This document shows positions 50,676 through 58,995 of a stretch of 64,000 nt of DNA, one piece after another; within the stretch, counting starts at the first letter, position 1, and each line of letters starts with the position of its first letter. The notes below the pieces were generated by a model. The model was not told the DNA's origin and did not search any database. It was given only the letters and a program-made list of their open reading frames with translations. The stretch spans positions 17,524 to 81,523 of the forward strand of contig DASZTG010000060.1 of the NCBI GenBank assembly GCA_035548375.1, given 5' to 3'. Source of the DNA: JACQAP01 sp035548375 (lineage in GTDB: Bacteria; Pseudomonadota; Gammaproteobacteria; Burkholderiales; JACQAP01). Made by a program: the position numbers and the translations under genes.

Positions 50676-51685
50676 GTAAACCCGCACGCGCGATTCAGTT
50701 TCCCGATTTCAGGGACGGTCAGGAAGTGGCGATTTTGGCCGGAGTTGTATTCGAAGCCTTGATCGACCGGACGTCCTTTTTCTGCAAGCCGGTTTGACGA
50801 ATAGTCGTTGTCTCGCTCTGCGAATGTGATCGTCGGCGAAATGACGAAGTGATCTTCGAACTCCAGCGTGAGGTGCGAATCGTCTGCGGGACACATCACC
50901 TCGTGGATTTTCTCGCCGGGACGAATGCCTACGACTCTCTGCGCCAGCGTCGGCGCCATGGCGCTTGCGAGGTCAACTATGCGGACGGACGGAATTTTGG
51001 GAACGAAAATCTCCCCGCCGCGCATGCGCTCGAAATCCTTGAGCACAAAATCCACGCCCTGCTGCAGGGTGATCCAGAACCGGGTCATGCGTTCGTCGGT
51101 GATCGGCAAGTGGTCCGATTTTTCACTCAAGAGCTTCTGGAAAAAAGGCACGACCGATCCCCGGGAGCCGACGACGTTGCCGTAACGAACTACGGCAAAT
51201 CGAGTTCTGTGTCCGCCGACTATGTTGTTCGCGGCCACGAACAACTTGTCCGACGCCAGCTTCGTTGCGCCATATAGATTGATAGGGTTCGCGGCCTTGT
51301 CCGTGGACAGCGCGATGACTTTTTCCACTTCATTGGCGAGCGCCGCCTGAATGACGTTCTCCGCCCCATGTATGTTTGTCTTTATGCATTCCATGGGGTT
51401 GTACTCTGCCGCGGGCACCTGCTTGAGCGCTGCGGCATGAATGACATAGTCGACGCCCTGCATGGCTTGGACCAGCCTGTCCTTGTCGCGCACGTCACCG
51501 ATGAAATAGCGCATGCATGCGTATTTGTCAGTCGGGAATTCCTGCGCCATTTCGAACTGCTTCAGTTCATCCCTCGAATAGATTATTAGCTTCTTTGGTT
51601 CGAAGCGATTCAGTATGGTCCGGACGTATTGCTTGCCGAACGAACCGGTACCGCCGGTAATCAGAATGGATTTGTCATTGAACAT
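50672..51685 (-). CDS. pseB: UDP-GlcNAc 4,6-dehydratase (inverting)
   Basis: A 337-residue SDR that makes UDP-2-acetamido-2,6-dideoxy-beta-L-arabino-hexos-4-ulose, the first pathway step. ILITGGTGSFGKQYV, IHAAALKQVPAAEYNPMECIKTN, STDKAANPINLYGATK (catalytic D129/K130, Y138-x3-K142) and FRYGNVVGSRGSVVPFF-like RYGNVVGSRGSV identify PseB. Unlike WbpM it has no membrane segments. It begins 20 bp after the ABC-flippase stop and is the first of the pse genes. Confidence 0.96.
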   Translation of the reverse strand: MFNDKSILITGGTGSFGKQYVRTILNRFEPKKLIIYSRDELKQFEMAQEFPTDKYACMRYFIGDVRDKDRLVQAMQGVDYVIHAAALKQVPAAEYNPMECIKTNIHGAENVIQAALANEVEKVIALSTDKAANPINLYGATKLASDKLFVAANNIVGGHRTRFAVVRYGNVVGSRGSVVPFFQKLLSEKSDHLPITDERMTRFWITLQQGVDFVLKDFERMRGGEIFVPKIPSVRIVDLASAMAPTLAQRVVGIRPGEKIHEVMCPADDSHLTLEFEDHFVISPTITFAERDNDYSSNRLAEKGRPVDQGFEYNSGQNRHFLTVPEIGKLNRACGFT

Positions 51686-51705
51686 GTCGGATTTTGTCCA
51701 GCCCG

Positions 51706-53481
51706 TCAGACCGCCTTGGAAAGTCGCAAAACTTCATCCGGTTTGCCTTCTGCAGCCACTTTCCCGTCTTCGATCCTGTAGAGACGATCACACTGTTGAA
51801 CCGTCGTCAGCCGATGGGCGACGATAAGGACCGTCTTGCTTCCGCGAAGGGCCATCACGGCTTGCATTACGCCGTGCTCCGTAGCGTTATCCAGTGAACT
51901 GGTGGCTTCGTCCAGAACGAGTACGGCTGGATCGTGGTACAAGGCACGGGCAATGCCGATGCGCTGGCGCTGCCCTCCCGAGAGTCTGATGCCGCGCTCC
52001 CCGACGACGGTATTCAACCGGGCGGGCAGGCCGTCCACGAATTTGTCCAGCTGGGCGGCTTGGACGGCGCGAGCCACGGCCGAATCGTCGATCTGCCCCT
52101 CCGGCAGACCGAAGGCAACGTTACGACGTAGCGTGTCATCGGTGAGATATATGGACTGCGGAACATAACCGATCTGATCCTGCCATGACCTCAGCGCAGT
52201 CTGGATATCTTGCCCATCGATCTCCACTGTTCCTTCGCTCGGGGTGAGCAATCCAAGGATGATATCCACCAACGTGCTCTTGCCCGAACCGCTGGCGCCG
52301 ATCAACCCAACGGTTTCCCCCCTCACGATCTTTATGGAGAGCCCCTCCAGGGCATGATCCACTGCGCCGGGGTAGGCAAATTTGACATCGATGACGTCAA
52401 GTTCCGTGTGGAGGCTCAACGCAGATCCGGAGTGGCGAGGTGAACTCGGGGCCTCTTGGTGGTTTCCTATCGTGCCGAGCTCCTCGTACAGACTGCCTAT
52501 GACAGGAGAGTTATATCGCAATGCCTGGATTCCGGAGAGAACGCGATTGGTCGAAGGCATGAGGCGGAACGCAGCGGCGGCAAACAGCCCCAGCGTTGGC
52601 ACGACGCCCGCCATGTTTCGACCCTGATACAGCATGGTGATGACCAGCGTCGCAAGGCCGACAATTGCAAGAAATTCGATCCAGAGTCGCGGCATCTGTT
52701 GAACAGTGGCCTGGAGCCGGCTCACCCGCGAGCTACCGGCATTGTGCACCCGGTATTGCTCTATGAAGTCGCGTTCCCGTCCCAGCAACTTTACGTCTTT
52801 CGCGCCTCCCAGCCCCTGTTGCAGGTGCTGCATGCGCAAACCCTCATGGTACTGCCTGGCGATGCCCCAACGGGCAATCCGACCACGGGTTACCTTGTAG
52901 AAAATCCAGGCGGCGCCGCCCAAAACAAGCACGACGATGGTTGCACCGACCGGTTCCACGGTCAGGAGCAGCGTGGCCACGCCCAAGAGAACGAGCGATT
53001 CCGTGGCAACGAGCAGCGCGCTCATGATTGCGTCCGCGAACATTCCGACTTCGGTCGTGACATTTCGAATCAATTTCGCCGAATTTCGCTGAAGGTGGAA
53101 AGTGTAGGGCTGGCGCAGGTATCCGGTGAATAGTCTCTGTGAAAGCTCGGTCTGCACCGCATATGCATAACGGGTTTGCCACCAAGCGAGAAATGCAAGA
53201 AAAAGATTCTTCAGGAGATAGATTCCGACGAGGGCCAACATCGCCATGCGGATGAGCTCGGCCTGGGAGGGCTTGCCGAGTGCCTCGACCAGCGGATGCA
53301 GCACGGGATAGCGTTGCGCCAAATCCTCGCTCGTCATCAATGCAAGCGTCGGAATGACCAGACCGATGCCCAAGGTCTCGAACATCATCCCGACAACCAG
53401 CAGGCCAACAAGAATAACGGCGCCCCGACGCTGGGATGGCGTCAGCAGAGAGCGAACCTTCGCGAAGCTGGAGGTCGTCAT
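51706..53481 (-). CDS. ABC-type glycan flippase/exporter (PglK-like)
   Basis: A 591-residue half-transporter. Five or six membrane helices span about 20-310, followed by a nucleotide-binding domain with Walker A GASGSGKS (395-402), Q-loop region YVPQS, signature LSGGQ (500-504) and Walker B LVLDEATSSLD (521-531). The membrane-domain style (FETLGIGLVIPTLALM, YLRQPYTFHLQRNSAKLIRNV) resembles PglK/WlaB exporters, which flip undecaprenyl-linked oligosaccharides. The gene starts over the marR stop (ATGA). It offers a second export route besides the Wzx-like protein at 24.5 kb. Confidence 0.9.
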   Translation of the reverse strand: MTTSSFAKVRSLLTPSQRRGAVILVGLLVVGMMFETLGIGLVIPTLALMTSEDLAQRYPVLHPLVEALGKPSQAELIRMAMLALVGIYLLKNLFLAFLAWWQTRYAYAVQTELSQRLFTGYLRQPYTFHLQRNSAKLIRNVTTEVGMFADAIMSALLVATESLVLLGVATLLLTVEPVGATIVVLVLGGAAWIFYKVTRGRIARWGIARQYHEGLRMQHLQQGLGGAKDVKLLGRERDFIEQYRVHNAGSSRVSRLQATVQQMPRLWIEFLAIVGLATLVITMLYQGRNMAGVVPTLGLFAAAAFRLMPSTNRVLSGIQALRYNSPVIGSLYEELGTIGNHQEAPSSPRHSGSALSLHTELDVIDVKFAYPGAVDHALEGLSIKIVRGETVGLIGASGSGKSTLVDIILGLLTPSEGTVEIDGQDIQTALRSWQDQIGYVPQSIYLTDDTLRRNVAFGLPEGQIDDSAVARAVQAAQLDKFVDGLPARLNTVVGERGIRLSGGQRQRIGIARALYHDPAVLVLDEATSSLDNATEHGVMQAVMALRGSKTVLIVAHRLTTVQQCDRLYRIEDGKVAAEGKPDEVLRLSKAV

Positions 53482-53825
53482 CGGCGCCTCCTGTGCTCCT
53501 GGTTCGCCGCGCTGGCCTCGCGCTGAAGCTGGGCTACTTCCCGCTTGAGAAGCTCGTACTCATCGAGCTTGACCTTCAGAAACCGCAGCGTCACGCGCGA
53601 CTTCTCGCGGATGCCGCTGGGTGTAAGCAGATAAAGATATGCCCGCTTGCTTTCGTTCTCGCGAAAATTGTTTACCTTGATCAGGCCCCTTTCGATCAAG
53701 GCCTGCAGGCAATAGTTGACGCGCCCGAGGCTGATGCCGAGCTTGCGTGCTATCTCGCGCTGGCTCGCCGCGGGGTTGTCTTCGATGATCTTCAGTATGC
53801 GATATCGATACTCGTCAGTCAGCAT
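53478..53825 (-). CDS. MarR-family EPS-associated transcriptional regulator
   Basis: A 115-residue winged-helix regulator: YRYRILKIIEDNPAASQREIARKLGISLGRVNYCLQALIERGLIKV forms the helix-turn-helix (about 6-50), then LYLLTPSGIREKSRVTLRFLKVK, and a C-terminal coiled tail (LDEYELLKREVAQLQREA) for dimerisation. This is the EPS-associated MarR type found next to exopolysaccharide genes. It heads the operon of ABC flippase and pse genes, with a clear promoter and a palindromic candidate operator 9-23 bases upstream of its ATG. Confidence 0.92.
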   Translation of the reverse strand: MLTDEYRYRILKIIEDNPAASQREIARKLGISLGRVNYCLQALIERGLIKVNNFRENESKRAYLYLLTPSGIREKSRVTLRFLKVKLDEYELLKREVAQLQREASAANQEHRRRR

Positions 53826-53833
53826 CGGCAGGT

Positions 53834-53848
53834 GTTCAATGATTGAAC
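53834..53848 (-). promoter_or_regulatory. Perfect palindrome, candidate operator of the MarR regulator
   Basis: GTTCAATGATTGAAC is a 7-1-7 perfect inverted repeat. It lies 8 bp upstream of the regulator ATG (53825) and downstream of the -10, where bound protein would block transcription start. Autoregulation by the EPS-type MarR protein is the likely use; this is inference. A single half-site ATTGAAC also occurs at 41,449-41,455, between the PhyH-like and acyltransferase genes. Confidence 0.65.
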
Positions 53849-53857
53849 AGTGCGCGC

Positions 53858-53886
53858 ATTAAACCGCGAAATTCGAATCAAATCAA
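53858..53886 (-). promoter_or_regulatory. Sigma-70-type promoter of the marR-abc-pse operon
   Basis: On the minus strand TTGATT (53886-53881) is followed by a 17-bp spacer and TTTAAT (53863-53858), matching the sigma-70 consensus at four and five of six positions. Predicted start is near 53851, next to the palindrome. The element fits exactly in the 71-bp gap after fcl. Confidence 0.65.
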
Positions 53887-53896
53887 GTGCAGCTGC

Positions 53897-54862
53897 TCAG
53901 GCCGCGACGGGATTGCGCTGCAGGAAGTCCGCGTATGCCGCCTTGATGCCCTCTTCCAAAGGCGTTTGCGGACGCCATCCCAGGGAGAAAAGGCGGCTGA
54001 CGTCAAGCAGCTTGCGGGGCGTGCCGTCCGGCTTGGAGGTATCGAACCTGAACGAAGTTTCGATTCCCAGCGTGTCAGCGACGAGTTCCGCCAGCTCCTT
54101 GATGGTCAGATCGCTTCCACAGCCGATGTTTATGACTGGCGGCTCTTGCGTGCACTGGCGGTCGAAAATCACCTCGTCGAGGCGCATCAGCATCACGCAG
54201 GCGTCGGCCATGTCCTCGCTGTAGAGAAATTCCCGGCGCGGCCGGCCTGTCCCCCAAACCGGGACCTCCGCGTCCCCACGCTCGCCGGCCTCGTGGATTT
54301 TACGGATCAGGGCCGGCAGAACATGGGAGCTCTTCAGGTCGTAGTTGTCGCCCGGCCCGTAAAGGTTGGTCGGCATGGCTGACAGGAAGCGCGTTCCGTG
54401 CTGCCGGTTGTACGCCCGGCACATCTCGATGCCTGCGATCTTGGCGATCGCGTACGCCCGGTTGGTAGATTCCAGCGGGCCAGTGAGCAGATATTCTTCC
54501 CTGATCGGTTGCGGGCAGTCGCGCGGATAGATGCAGGACGAACCCAGGAACAGCAGCCGCTTGACCCCGGCACGCCACGATTCGTGGATCACGTTGTTCT
54601 GGATCGCGAGATTGTCGAGTATGAAATCGGCGGGATAAGTATCGTTCGCGAGGATGCCGCCGACCTTGGCAGCGGCCATGAATACATATTCAGGCCGATC
54701 CATTTCGAAGAATTCGCGAACGGCGCCAGAGTCGGTCAGCTCCAGCTCGTCGTGGGACCGCGAGACGATATTCAAAAACCCGGCAGCCCGAAGTCGGCGC
54801 ACGATGGCAGAGCCCACGAGTCCCTTGTGGCCGGCTACATAGATTTTGCTATCACGCTGCAT
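53897..54862 (-). CDS. fcl: GDP-L-fucose synthase
   Basis: A 321-residue SDR that epimerises and reduces GDP-4-keto-6-deoxymannose to GDP-L-fucose. IYVAGHKGLVGSAIVRRL (GHKGLVG 11-17), AAAKVGGI, GSSCIYPRDCPQPI (S109, C110), and YAIAK (Y137/K141) are the family motifs, together with NLYGPGDNYD. It ends 71 bp before the marR start and begins 3 bp after the gmd stop, so gmd and fcl form a pair. Confidence 0.96.
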   Translation of the reverse strand: MQRDSKIYVAGHKGLVGSAIVRRLRAAGFLNIVSRSHDELELTDSGAVREFFEMDRPEYVFMAAAKVGGILANDTYPADFILDNLAIQNNVIHESWRAGVKRLLFLGSSCIYPRDCPQPIREEYLLTGPLESTNRAYAIAKIAGIEMCRAYNRQHGTRFLSAMPTNLYGPGDNYDLKSSHVLPALIRKIHEAGERGDAEVPVWGTGRPRREFLYSEDMADACVMLMRLDEVIFDRQCTQEPPVINIGCGSDLTIKELAELVADTLGIETSFRFDTSKPDGTPRKLLDVSRLFSLGWRPQTPLEEGIKAAYADFLQRNPVAA

Positions 54863-54865
54863 GCG

Positions 54866-55951
54866 TCACTCGTTGTAGTCATACGGCCGGTGACCGTGCC
54901 GCTTGACCAGCTCGTCCCGCTCCGCGGCCTTCAAGTCCTGCGAAACCATTTCTTCGACCAATTGCTCGAAGCTGACCTTCGCCGACCAGCCGAGCTTGCT
55001 TTTCGCCTTCGACGGGTCGCCCAGCAGCGTCTCCACCTCCGCCGGGCGGAAATAGCGGGGATCGACCGCAACGATGGTCTTCCCCCTGTCGTCCACGGCC
55101 TTTTCGTCGACTCCCTTGCCCGACCACTTGATCGATAGTCCGAGCTTGCGCGCGGCGACGTCGACGAATTCGCGCACGCTGTGCTGCTCGCCGGTGGCAA
55201 TGACGAAGTCCTCGGGTTGTTGCTGCTGGAGGATCAGCCACATCGCCTCGACGTAGTCGCGCGCATGCCCCCAGTCGCGCAGGGAATCCATGTTGCCCAG
55301 GTACAGGCAGTCCTGGAGCCCCAGTTTGATGCGGGCGAGCGCGCGCGTGATCTTGCGCGTGACGAAGGTCTCGCCGCGGATCGGCGACTCGTGGTTGAAC
55401 AGGATGCCGTTGCAGGCGAACATGTCGTAGGACTCGCGATAGTTCACCGTGATCCAGTAGGCATAGAGCTTGGCCACGCCGTACGGCGATCGCGGGTAGA
55501 AGGGTGTCGTCTCCTTCTGCGGTATTTCCTGGACCTTGCCGTAGAGCTCCGACGTGGAGGCCTGGTAGAAGCGGGTCTTGCGCCCCAAGCCGAGTATCCG
55601 GATCGCCTCCAGGATGCGCAGCGTTCCGATCGCGTCGGAATTCGCGGTGTATTCCGGTTCCTCGAAGGAGACCGCAACATGGCTTTGCGCCGCGAGGTTG
55701 TAGATTTCGTCCGGCTGCGTTTTCTGGATGATATGCACGAGGCTGCTCGAATCCGTCATGTCCCCGTAGTGCAGGATGAAGTTACGGTTCGAGATGTGCG
55801 GGTCCTGGTACAGATGGTCTATCCGGTCGGTGTTGAAAAGCGACGTGCGCCGCTTGATGCCGTGGACCTCGTAACCCTTGCGCAACAGGAATTCTGCAAG
55901 ATAGGCGCCGTCCTGTCCCGTCACGCCGGTGAGCAATGCGACTTTCTTCAT
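54866..55951 (-). CDS. gmd: GDP-mannose 4,6-dehydratase
   Basis: A 361-residue enzyme converting GDP-mannose to GDP-4-keto-6-deoxymannose. GVTGQDGAYLAEFLL (9-23), the GIKRRTS loop (31-37), YNLAAQSHV, ASTSELYG (T133, E135) and YGVAK (Y157/K161) are all present at the standard spacing, so it is the canonical form, in contrast with the shorter paralogue at 36,262. It is divergent from manC across a 192-bp spacer. Confidence 0.97.
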   Translation of the reverse strand: MKKVALLTGVTGQDGAYLAEFLLRKGYEVHGIKRRTSLFNTDRIDHLYQDPHISNRNFILHYGDMTDSSSLVHIIQKTQPDEIYNLAAQSHVAVSFEEPEYTANSDAIGTLRILEAIRILGLGRKTRFYQASTSELYGKVQEIPQKETTPFYPRSPYGVAKLYAYWITVNYRESYDMFACNGILFNHESPIRGETFVTRKITRALARIKLGLQDCLYLGNMDSLRDWGHARDYVEAMWLILQQQQPEDFVIATGEQHSVREFVDVAARKLGLSIKWSGKGVDEKAVDDRGKTIVAVDPRYFRPAEVETLLGDPSKAKSKLGWSAKVSFEQLVEEMVSQDLKAAERDELVKRHGHRPYDYNE

Positions 55952-56143
55952 CGTTCAGGGAACCCGCCTGGTTCGGTATACTCTCAAGGACAGCTTTGAC
56001 ACGCGATATGCCGGTATCGTTCTTCATGTCGTTGGAAAACGACGTGGATTCCGCTCAAGACGCGGGGACGATTCTAAGGGATTTGAAATTCCGCGAAAAG
56101 AACATCTCCCCTTCGTTTGGTTTGTGCTAACAAGAGGCAGTAC

Positions 56144-57559
56144 ATGATTGTTCCCGTCGTCCTTTCGGGCGGTAGCGGCAGCAGGTTGTGGCCGTTGTCG
56201 CGAACGCTGTTGCCCAAGCAATTCCTGCCGCTGGTCAGCGGCAAGACCATGCTGCAGGAAACCCTCCTGCGCCTGCAGGGGTTTGCCGGATTGGGCAATC
56301 CCGTGCTCGTCTGCAGCAACGACCATCGCTTCCTCGCAGCCGAGCAATTGCGGGAAATCGACGTCAAGGCGGGCGCGCAAATCCTGGAGCCCGCAGGCCG
56401 CAATACCGCGCCCGCCGTCGCGGTCGCGGCCCTGCAGGTCATGTCGACGGATCCCGAAGGCATCATGCTGGTGCTGCCGGCGGATCATTTGATACGCAAC
56501 ATCGCGGCCTTCCACGAAGTGATCGGCAAGGCGGCGTCCGCGGCTGCGGATGACGCGCTGGTCACGTTCGGAATCGTCGCGCGCGAGCCCGAAACGGGCT
56601 ACGGCTACATCGAGCGCGGCGCGGCGCTGGAACGCAGCTCGGGCTGTTTTCGCGTCGCCCGCTTCGTAGAAAAGCCCGATGCGGCCAGGGCGCGGGAATT
56701 CGTCGAGTCGGGACGATTCTTCTGGAACAGCGGCATGTTCGTGTTCAAGGCATCCCGGTATCTAGAGGAGCTGGCCAAGCACCGCAAGGACATCCTCGAC
56801 GCAGCGAAGTCGGCATGGGAGGCGAGCGCGCGCGACCTGGACTTCGTGCGCCTGGACGAAAAAGCGTTCGTCGCCTCGCCGTCTGAGTCCATCGACTATG
56901 CGGTCATGGAAAAGACCGGCAGCGCGGTGATGGTGGAAGCGGACATCGAATGGAACGACATCGGCTCGTGGACCGCGCTGTGGCAGGCAGGCGAGGCGGA
57001 CACCGCGGGCAACGTCACGGTGGGCGACATCCATCTGGACGACGCGCAGAACTGCTATGTTCGCGCGGAACATCGCCTGGTCGCGGCAGTCGGCGTTTCG
57101 GACCTGATCGTCGTGGAAACGTCGGACGCCATCCTGGTGACGCACAAGGATCGCTCGCAAGACGTCAAGAAGGTCGTGGATGCCCTCAAGGCCAAGCAGC
57201 GCGACGAGTACCTGGTCCATAAGCGCGTGTACCGGCCGTGGGGATACTACGAAGGCCTGGATATCGGCCAGCGCTTCCAGGTCAAGCGCATCATGGTCAA
57301 GCCCGGTTCCAAGCTCTCCCTGCAGATGCACCATCACCGGGCTGAACACTGGATCGTGGTATCGGGCACGGCCAGAGTGGTCCGCGGGGAGGAAACCATC
57401 CTGCTTTCCGAAAACCAGTCGACCTATATCCCGCTCGGCGCGAAGCACCGGCTGGAGAACGTCGGCAAGATGCCGTTGCACATGATCGAGGTACAGTCCG
57501 GCAGCTACCTGGGTGAGGACGATATCGTCCGGCTCGAGGACGATTACAAGAGGAATTGA
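56144..57559 (+). CDS. manC: Mannose-1-phosphate guanylyltransferase/mannose-6-phosphate isomerase
   Basis: A 471-residue bifunctional ManC/AlgA protein. The N-terminal nucleotidyltransferase has VVLSGGSGSRLWPLSR (6-20), KTMLQETLLRL and ADHLI, and the WNDIGSW signature. A C-terminal cupin (about 355-471) with KRIMVKPGSKLSLQMHHHRAEHWIVV-type motif, read as KPGSKLSLQMHHH, is the isomerase. It makes GDP-mannose for gmd. I chose ATG 56144; a GTG at 56117 would add nine residues without family support. It converges on rmlD with a 12-bp gap. Confidence 0.95.
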   Translation: MIVPVVLSGGSGSRLWPLSRTLLPKQFLPLVSGKTMLQETLLRLQGFAGLGNPVLVCSNDHRFLAAEQLREIDVKAGAQILEPAGRNTAPAVAVAALQVMSTDPEGIMLVLPADHLIRNIAAFHEVIGKAASAAADDALVTFGIVAREPETGYGYIERGAALERSSGCFRVARFVEKPDAARAREFVESGRFFWNSGMFVFKASRYLEELAKHRKDILDAAKSAWEASARDLDFVRLDEKAFVASPSESIDYAVMEKTGSAVMVEADIEWNDIGSWTALWQAGEADTAGNVTVGDIHLDDAQNCYVRAEHRLVAAVGVSDLIVVETSDAILVTHKDRSQDVKKVVDALKAKQRDEYLVHKRVYRPWGYYEGLDIGQRFQVKRIMVKPGSKLSLQMHHHRAEHWIVVSGTARVVRGEETILLSENQSTYIPLGAKHRLENVGKMPLHMIEVQSGSYLGEDDIVRLEDDYKRN

Positions 57560-57571
57560 CCGGCAAAAGGT

Positions 57572-58453
57572 CTATGCGTGGAGTTCTTCCAGGCAAAGTG
57601 CCAGGCCGGCTTTCCAGTCGGGCAGCTTGATTCCGAACTGCGCGCTCAGCTTGCCGTTATCCAGCACCGAATTGCGGGGGCGCCGCGCGGGTGTCGGATA
57701 TTCGGAAGTCGGAATCGCCAGGAGAGTCGCAACGTCTTTGCGTCCCGCCAGGATGGCTTGCGCAAATCCGAACCAGCTCGTGCTGCCGCCGGCCGTCATG
57801 TGATAAAGCCCCGAGTTGCGCCTGAATCGATCGGCATCGATCGCACCGTTCCTCACGCAAGCGGAAATTGCGAGCGTGGTGGCCTCTGCCACCAGGCGGG
57901 CGGGCGTCGGTGCGCCGACCTGGTCGTCGACGATCTTCAATTCTTTTCTTTCCCTGGCGAGCCTCAGGATGGTCAGCAAGAAATTTCTCCCGCGCGCGGC
58001 ATAGACCCAGCTCGTGCGAAAAACCAGGTGATTCGCCCCCAAGGACAGCACCGCCTGTTCGCCGGCGAGCTTGCTGCTGCCGTAGACGTTGACCGGCGCC
58101 GGCGAATCTTCCTCACGGTAGCCGCTCGATTTGCTGCCATCGAAAACATAGTCGGTCGAGAAATGCACCAGCGCGGCGCCCAGGCGCGACGCTTCCTCCG
58201 CCAGGATACGCGGCGCGTCGCCGTTGATTTTCATGGCGAGGTCGGCTTCCGATTCGGCCTTGTCGACCGCCGTATAGGCGGCCGAATTCACAATCAGGTC
58301 CGGTCGCGCATCGCGAACCGCGGCGACAATGGAATCCGGCGCGGCAAGGTCGAGCGTTGCGCGCGGTGGCGCGATTACCTCGCCGATTACGGCGAGCGTC
58401 CGGCGCAATTCCCATCCCACCTGGCCGCCGCCGCCGGTAATCAGGATGCGCAT
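57572..58453 (-). CDS. rmlD: dTDP-4-dehydrorhamnose reductase
   Basis: A 293-residue SDR completing dTDP-L-rhamnose. RILITGGGGQVGWELRR at the start, VNSAAYTAVDKAESE, the active-site YGSSK and STDYVFDG, and RTSWVYAARGRNFLLTIL are diagnostic. ATG at 58453 shares one base with the rmlC stop (TGATG). It is the last of the rmlBACD operon. Confidence 0.96.
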   Translation of the reverse strand: MRILITGGGGQVGWELRRTLAVIGEVIAPPRATLDLAAPDSIVAAVRDARPDLIVNSAAYTAVDKAESEADLAMKINGDAPRILAEEASRLGAALVHFSTDYVFDGSKSSGYREEDSPAPVNVYGSSKLAGEQAVLSLGANHLVFRTSWVYAARGRNFLLTILRLARERKELKIVDDQVGAPTPARLVAEATTLAISACVRNGAIDADRFRRNSGLYHMTAGGSTSWFGFAQAILAGRKDVATLLAIPTSEYPTPARRPRNSVLDNGKLSAQFGIKLPDWKAGLALCLEELHA

Positions 58454-58995
58454 CAGTCGAATACCTCGGCATCGCCGAGCCGCTTTCCCTGCGCATCTTT
58501 CGCGGATACGAGCGGGGCACCTTTCAACGGCCATGCGATGCCCAGGGCCGGATCGTTCCACAGCACGCAGCGCTCATGCTCCGGGGCGTAGAAGTCGGTC
58601 GCCTTGTAGAGCACTTCCGATTCGTCGAGCGCGAGGAACCCATGGCCGAACCCGGCGGGAATCCAGAGCATGTGCTTGTTCTCGGCACTCAGCGTGCGGG
58701 CGGTCCAGCGCCCGAAGCGGGGTGACGAACGTCGCAGGTCCACCGCGACGTCCAGTATCGCGCCGGCTGTCACCCTGACGAGCTTTCCCTGTGCCTGGCG
58801 GAGTTGGTAATGCAGGCCGCGCAGCACGTTCGCGGCAGAGCGCGAATGATTGTCCTGCACGAAATCCGGATCAATGCCGGCCGCCTGCGCAAAGGCGCGC
58901 CGGTTGTAGCTTTCGAAGAAGAATCCCCGGTCGTCTCCGAACACGCGGGGCTCGAGGAGCAGGATTTCCGGCAGCTCCGTGGGCGTGACGATCAT
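58453..58995 (-). CDS. rmlC: dTDP-4-dehydrorhamnose 3,5-epimerase
   Basis: A 180-residue cupin-fold epimerase. FGDDRGFFFESYN, FVQDNHSRSAANVLRGLHYQ with catalytic H62, VAVDLRRSSPRFGRW, and GFGHGFLALDESEVLYKATDFY are typical RmlC segments. The ATG overlaps the rmlA stop and the stop overlaps the rmlD start. Confidence 0.97.
   Translation of the reverse strand: MIVTPTELPEILLLEPRVFGDDRGFFFESYNRRAFAQAAGIDPDFVQDNHSRSAANVLRGLHYQLRQAQGKLVRVTAGAILDVAVDLRRSSPRFGRWTARTLSAENKHMLWIPAGFGHGFLALDESEVLYKATDFYAPEHERCVLWNDPALGIAWPLKGAPLVSAKDAQGKRLGDAEVFD

Noticed and set aside
46227..51685. Legionaminic or sialic acid pathway
   Set aside because: PseB- and PseC-type motifs and the PseG-PseH pair point to pseudaminic acid; no UDP-GlcNAc 2-epimerase or LegB-type dehydratase is present.
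56168..56176. GGCGGTAGC, resembling the RfaH ops/JUMPstart element
   Set aside because: It lies inside manC and encodes the conserved nucleotide-binding Gly-Gly-Ser of GGSGSR; it is not in a leader.
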